A stretch of 64,000 nt of DNA from Phycisphaeraceae bacterium (GTDB taxonomy: Bacteria > Planctomycetota > Phycisphaerae > Phycisphaerales > SM1A02). This document shows positions 62,038 through 64,000 of the stretch, one piece after another (position 1 is the first letter of the stretch; the number at the start of each line of letters is the position of its first letter). Under the pieces are notes generated by a model. It saw only the letters and a program-made list of their open reading frames with translations, did no database searches and was not told the origin of the DNA. A program made the translations under genes and the position numbers. The stretch lies in assembly GCA_004213555.1 (NCBI GenBank), contig SHAP01000001.1:370871-434870 (forward strand), given 5' to 3'.

Positions 62038-63135
62038 ATGCTGCTTGCCACGATTTTGCTCCAGATCACGCCCCCGGCGGCCCCCCAAATTCCTCTGATC
62101 GATTTGGCCTTCGAGGCCGAACGGCAGATTGTGGTGGACCGGGAAGCTGGCCAGTACCTCGGGCATCCCACCACCTGCTTGCTTGACGACGGTCAGACCG
62201 TTTTGTGCGTGTACCCCAAAGGGCACGGCAAGGGCGGCATCGTCTTCAAGCGGTCCACCGATGGCGGAATGACATGGAGCGATCGGCTGCCGACACCGGA
62301 GAACTGGGCCAGCAGCCGCGAGGTGCCCACCCTGCACCGCATCGACGATCCGGTGGAGGGCGGCAAGCGCCTCTTGATGTTCAGCGGCTTGGCCCCCACC
62401 CGCATGGCCAGCAGCGATGACGATGGCGAGACCTGGACCGAACTCAAGCCCATTGGCGACTGGGGCGCCATCGTGGCCATGGCCTCCCACGCCCAGCGCG
62501 ACGACGGGACCGTGGTGGTGTGGTGCCACGACGACGGCCGCTTCATGCCCAAAGCGTTGCAACCTGGCCCCGGCTTTCATGTGTACCAGGTGGAAAGCAA
62601 AGACGGTGGGCGCACCTGGGGCACGCCCCGCGCCATCGCGCACCAAGCGGGCCACGATCTGTGTGAGCCCGGTTTGGTGAAGAGCCCCGATGGCAAGACG
62701 TGGGCCCTGCTGATGCGCGAAAATTCACGCCAGCACAACGGCTCGGTGATCTTCAGCACCGACGCCGGTCGCACCTGGTCCAATCCCCAACCACTGCCCC
62801 CCGCCTTGACCGGCGATCGCCACACCGCGCGGTACGACCAAGACGGACACCTGGTGATTTGCTTCCGCGACACCACCCGCCAATCGGTCACCCAAGGCGA
62901 CTGGGTGGCGTGGATTGGGGCGTGGAAGGACATCGTGGAGGGCACCGAAGGTCGGTGCCGCGTGCGGTTGATGGACAACCACCACCGCTGGGACTGCGCG
63001 TATCCGGGCGTCGAACTGTTGCCCGACGGCCGCATCCTGAGCGTGACCTACGGCCACTGGACCGAAGGCGAATCGCCGTGGATCGCTGCGGTGCATTTCC
63101 GCGCGAGGGAAATGCTCAAACGACTTGGGGGTTGA
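62038..63135 (+). CDS. Sialidase-like (BNR/Asp-box) exo-glycosidase
   Basis: A 365-residue sialidase-fold protein. Asp-box motifs S-T-D-G-G-M-T-W, S-D-D-D-G-E-T-W, S-K-D-G-G-R-T-W and S-T-D-A-G-R-T-W mark four blades, and CRFRDTTRQS-type and YPGVELLPDGRI elements fit GH33-like domains. A weak N-terminal hydrophobic start (MLLATILLQITPP) is a possible export signal. AGGAGG lies five bases before ATG 62038. Activity could be sialidase or another exo-glycosidase or lyase. It is divergent from the cupredoxin gene, 48 bp apart, with symmetric AGGAGG sites. Confidence 0.82.
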   Translation: MLLATILLQITPPAAPQIPLIDLAFEAERQIVVDREAGQYLGHPTTCLLDDGQTVLCVYPKGHGKGGIVFKRSTDGGMTWSDRLPTPENWASSREVPTLHRIDDPVEGGKRLLMFSGLAPTRMASSDDDGETWTELKPIGDWGAIVAMASHAQRDDGTVVVWCHDDGRFMPKALQPGPGFHVYQVESKDGGRTWGTPRAIAHQAGHDLCEPGLVKSPDGKTWALLMRENSRQHNGSVIFSTDAGRTWSNPQPLPPALTGDRHTARYDQDGHLVICFRDTTRQSVTQGDWVAWIGAWKDIVEGTEGRCRVRLMDNHHRWDCAYPGVELLPDGRILSVTYGHWTEGESPWIAAVHFRAREMLKRLGG

Positions 63136-63143
63136 TCAACCCA

Positions 63144-64000
63144 TCAAAGATCGCACGGTCCCCAAGCATCCAGCACGCGGAGCAAGTCGATAAAGCTGAC
63201 CACTCCGTCGGCGTTGATGTCCGGCGGGCACGGTGGGCCACACGGGCCCCAGTCGTTCAAGATGGCCAGCACTTCTTGGAAGTCCACCACGCCATCCGAG
63301 ACGAAGTCGGCGATGCACTGGCATTCGTCGGGAACACCATCGGCGTTGATATCTTGCGAAGTGCCCGCTGCGATATCGCACGGATCACCAAGGCCATTGG
63401 CGTTGCAGTCGTCAAACTTCTCGCAATCGTCTGGAATGCCATTGGCGTTACAGTCGTTGTCTTCGAGTTCACAACTGTCGAGGACGCCGTTGGCGTTGCA
63501 GTCCTCACCTGAAGGGGACGAGCATGGCACGCCTTGATCACAGCAATCGGGCACACCATTTTGATCCTCGTCGGCGAGCGTACCGTCGAGAATCTGACCG
63601 TAGTCGACGATGCCGTCGTTGTTGCAGTCGGCAGACCATTCTGTAATGAAAGAGTTGGGTGGGGGCACGCAAGAATCTGCGCCTGGGATATCGTCCCAGC
63701 CAACAATCCCCCCCAATCCCCCAGATGGGGAGCCAAAATGAATGCGATCTGCATTGATCCCATTGCAAATGTTGTTGGGTTCGCCTTCAAGCCATCCAGT
63801 GAAATCAAAAGCATCACCGTTGGACCAAGACCATCCCCCGTCTGGCTCTGAACTTCCAGCGGGCTGAATCCCTCCAAGCCATGGCCCTCTTGAGCCATTA
63901 AACACAGATTCGCTCAAGAGGCTTAATACAAATTCATTCTCGGCAGAGCTGGTGATGGATGCGAGATAACCACCGTTCGCAACTGAGAGCAGGTCAGATT
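63144..64000 (-). CDS. C-type-lectin/TSP3-repeat protein with dockerin-like C-terminus (5' end cut by window edge)
   Basis: The frame is open from the window edge to the stop at 63144, so the N-terminus is missing; the ATG is beyond the edge. A C-type-lectin domain is visible at the start (NGGYLASITSSAENEFV, WLGGIQPAG, GEPNN, GIVGWDDI, FITEWS). Then follow TSP3-like Asp repeats (CNANGVLDSC, CNANGIPDDC) and a two-repeat dockerin-like C-terminus (DFQEVLAILNDWGPC, SFIDLLRVLDAWGPC). Likely a surface carbohydrate-binding protein. Confidence 0.82.
   Translation of the reverse strand, partial: SDLLSVANGGYLASITSSAENEFVLSLLSESVFNGSRGPWLGGIQPAGSSEPDGGWSWSNGDAFDFTGWLEGEPNNICNGINADRIHFGSPSGGLGGIVGWDDIPGADSCVPPPNSFITEWSADCNNDGIVDYGQILDGTLADEDQNGVPDCCDQGVPCSSPSGEDCNANGVLDSCELEDNDCNANGIPDDCEKFDDCNANGLGDPCDIAAGTSQDINADGVPDECQCIADFVSDGVVDFQEVLAILNDWGPCGPPCPPDINADGVVSFIDLLRVLDAWGPCDL

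Noticed and set aside
1..64000. CRISPR arrays, insertion sequences, prophage, rRNA, SRP RNA
   Set aside because: No regularly spaced direct repeats, transposase or integrase motifs, or rRNA-like segments were recognised on reading.

Overview
This GC-rich window looks like chromosomal DNA of a planctomycete, most likely of the Phycisphaerae. That is an inference from protein families, not from a marker gene. Evidence includes a PSD1 (DUF1549/DUF1553) plus DUF1501 pair, two sulfatases, a DUF1559-like prepilin, a Minf_1886-family protein, PVC-type NHL and LamG/cupredoxin proteins, and nine secreted proteins sharing a two-repeat, Ca-binding-like dockerin module that usually ends in Gly-x-Cys. Coding density is high. 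The largest gap between genes is about 290 bp (23484-23771). I see no insertion sequence, prophage, CRISPR array, rRNA or recognisable transcription factor. One tRNA gene, tRNA-Gly(UCC), is present.

Layout. 1-7.8 kb is housekeeping: a truncated ygfZ/gcvT-like gene divergent from miaA-topA-ffh, then an AI-2E-type permease translationally coupled to a Minf_1886-family gene. 7.9-23.5 kb is mostly envelope and secreted proteins: an OmpA-like lipoprotein, a lamin-tail/TSP3 dockerin protein, an RluA-type pseudouridine synthase with a cysteine-free transglutaminase-like protein, a DUF1573 lipoprotein coupled to a sulfatase, a glucoamylase-like protein, a Cys-rich-repeat protein, a seven-blade RCC1-like propeller, a prepilin-like protein and a triple CBM-like protein. 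23.8-27.1 kb holds an APC permease, a second RluA-type enzyme and threonine dehydratase. 27.1-38.5 kb is catabolic and secretory: a metzincin protease, a second sulfatase, xylAB, a small dockerin protein, trhO, a GH5-like/CBM6 glycosidase and a membrane protein.

38.6-49 kb carries a WD/PQQ-like dockerin protein, a small zinc-ribbon membrane protein, a photolyase relative without the usual Fe-S segment, three-gene proton-translocating transhydrogenase (pntAA-pntAB-pntB), an SMP-30/gluconolactonase, tRNA-Gly, arginase and a beta-helix protein. 49-58.9 kb has a PSD1/DUF1501/membrane protein operon, a GT4 glycosyltransferase convergent with an LpxH-like phosphoesterase, a Gfo/Idh/MocA oxidoreductase and a NagB-PIG-L fusion. 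58.9-64 kb has a cupredoxin-LamG plus NHL pair divergent from a sialidase-like gene, and ends in a truncated C-type-lectin/TSP3/dockerin protein.

Taken together the genes suggest a heterotroph that degrades polysaccharides and glycoproteins (sulfatases, GH5-like, glucoamylase-like, sialidase-like, GlcN6P deaminase/deacetylase, xylose catabolism) using many surface or secreted proteins that carry a common C-terminal module. No cohesin-like partner was recognised here. Several ORFs were extended too far upstream by permissive start codons; starts given here were chosen from Shine-Dalgarno sites, signal peptides and overlap with neighbours.
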